From assembly GCA_012728155.1 (NCBI GenBank), contig JAAYFR010000018.1:1-14846 (forward strand): a stretch of 14,846 bases of DNA. Direction: 5' to 3'. Shown piece by piece: positions 14,006 to 14,846 of the stretch. Position 1 is the first letter of the stretch. Every line of letters begins with the position of its first letter. The notes below the pieces were generated by a model, which saw nothing but the letters and a program-made list of their open reading frames with translations, was not told the DNA's origin and made no database searches. Both the position numbers and the translations under genes were made by a program. This DNA is from Bacteroidales bacterium (lineage in GTDB: Bacteria; Bacteroidota; Bacteroidia; Bacteroidales; Dysgonomonadaceae).

Positions 14006-14039
14006 TTGCTGCGAATTAATCCATTAATGTGTAGTTTTG
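14006..14039 (+). promoter_or_regulatory. lptD: Probable lptD promoter
   Basis: TAGTTTTG (14032-14039) is a full match to the TAnnTTTG -7 element, 33 bases before the lptD ATG. The best -33 candidate, TTG at 14006-14008, is 23 bases upstream, slightly longer than usual. It lies in the short gap after thrC, which suggests lptD is transcribed apart from the threonine operon. Confidence 0.5.
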
Positions 14040-14072
14040 CGTTCAAAACCATACGCTAACTGCTGATTCCGC

Positions 14073-14846
14073 ATGAGGCAACTATTACAATATATATTCT
14101 TTTATTTGGGGCTGATCATCTTGTTGCATGGCCTCTTTGTTCCAAAAGTGGCTGCAGCGACTAATTCGACAGGATGGGACGACATACCCGGATCCCAAGC
14201 CATCGCTCCACCGCAAGATACCCTCCGGACAAGCCCCGACTCCCTCGCTAAAAAAGAGGTGTTGGAAGCAGCTGTATTCTATACCTCAAAAGATTCTATG
14301 GTATTTACCGGAAAGAATATGGGTTACCTCTATGGAGAAGCCGACGTCAAATATGGAGATTTGGCCATCAAAGGAGAATATATTACAATGGATCTGGACA
14401 GTAATATTATTTCGTCCACCTTTGGAGTTGATTCGGCAGGGAAAGAGTATGGATACCCCCTCTTCTCGGAAGGAGGAATGGAGTATGAGATGAAAAAGGT
14501 ACGTTACAATTTCGAAACTCGCAAAGCATTCATACATAACGTGGTAACACAGCAGGGAGAGGGAAATATCGTTGCCAATGAAGCAAAGATGAATCCCGAC
14601 AACTCATTTTACATGCGCAATGCGAAATATACTACCTGCGAACAGCATGATCATCCGCATTTCTACCTGAACCTCTCGAAAGCCAAAGTGCGTCCGGACA
14701 AGGATGTGGTTACCGGCCCGGCATGGCTGGTGGTGGCCGACGTGCCACTGTTTCCTATTGTGCTCCCATTCGCCTTCTTCCCCTTCACAAAATCCTATTC
14801 GTCGGGAATCATCATGCCGAGTTATGGCGATGAGATGACCCGTGGC
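14073..14846 (+). CDS. lptD: LPS assembly outer membrane protein LptD, N-terminal part (cut by the window end)
   Basis: The first 258 codons of a larger gene. LptD is the outer-membrane barrel that inserts lipopolysaccharide into the outer leaflet. The ATG at 14073 gives a Sec signal peptide with a hydrophobic core (IFFYLGLIILLHGLF) and probable cleavage after the VAAA at residues 26-29. Residues about 60-190 look like the OstA/LptA-like periplasmic beta-jellyroll, with repeated short strands such as FTGKNMGYLYGEADVKYGDL and EYEMKKVRYNFETRKAFI. The segment from about 215 (GPAWLVVADVPLFPIVLPF, then FPFTKSYSSGIIMPSYG) matches the conserved block just before the barrel in Bacteroidota LptD. The barrel itself lies beyond the window. 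No overlap with thrC, and a likely promoter sits just upstream. Confidence 0.85.
   Translation, partial: MRQLLQYIFFYLGLIILLHGLFVPKVAAATNSTGWDDIPGSQAIAPPQDTLRTSPDSLAKKEVLEAAVFYTSKDSMVFTGKNMGYLYGEADVKYGDLAIKGEYITMDLDSNIISSTFGVDSAGKEYGYPLFSEGGMEYEMKKVRYNFETRKAFIHNVVTQQGEGNIVANEAKMNPDNSFYMRNAKYTTCEQHDHPHFYLNLSKAKVRPDKDVVTGPAWLVVADVPLFPIVLPFAFFPFTKSYSSGIIMPSYGDEMTRG

Noticed and set aside
14128..14493. A 121-codon plus-strand ORF in another frame
   Set aside because: It lies wholly inside lptD, whose frame is open to the window end with a signal peptide and recognisable conserved blocks.
1..14846. CRISPR arrays, insertion sequences, tRNA or rRNA genes, phage genes
   Set aside because: I saw no regularly spaced repeats, transposase or integrase motifs, tRNA cloverleaf or rRNA-like sequence in either strand. 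The genes look chromosomal and vertically kept, apart from the possible relic at 12562.

Overview
The window looks like a chromosomal segment from a Bacteroidota (Bacteroidales) bacterium. The evidence is several lipoprotein or Sec signal peptides on carbohydrate-active and phosphatase proteins, promoters of the TTG / TAnnTTTG type, weak Shine-Dalgarno sequences, the thrA - phosphoglycerate-mutase-like - thrC gene order typical of Bacteroides relatives, and a Bacteroidota-type LptD. A Dysgonomonadaceae-like genus is a guess; the sequence alone does not settle it.

Region 1 (1-6450, + strand) is an exported hydrolase cluster. It holds a CE7 acetyl esterase with an N-terminal Ig-like domain, an alkaline-phosphatase-superfamily phosphodiesterase lipoprotein, a protein joining an EEP-type (DNase I fold) phosphodiesterase to a calcineurin-type phosphoesterase, a GH43 lipoprotein, and a lipoprotein made of two tandem ecotin domains. 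No SusC/SusD pair or regulator lies in the window, so the substrate is unknown. A strong bidirectional terminator (6457-6509) separates this region from a convergent gene (6528-8303, - strand) for a GH123-like lipoprotein.

Region 2 (8480-13988, + strand) is the threonine operon. A good Bacteroidota promoter (8480-8510) precedes a short threonine-rich leader peptide (8532-8591) and overlapping RNA hairpins ending in seven T residues, which together look like a classical transcription attenuator. Next come bifunctional aspartokinase/homoserine dehydrogenase (thrA), an ApgM-like protein proposed to act as homoserine kinase, and threonine synthase (thrC). They would take aspartate (with aspartate-semialdehyde dehydrogenase encoded elsewhere) to threonine.

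Region 3 (14006 to the end) has a probable promoter and the first 258 codons of lptD, cut by the window edge.

The most notable items are the tandem ecotin with two different reactive-site residues (Leu and Arg) and the threonine attenuator. The phosphoesterase fusion, a possible metallopeptidase gene relic between two thr genes, and a 10-base motif next to three promoter-like elements are secondary.
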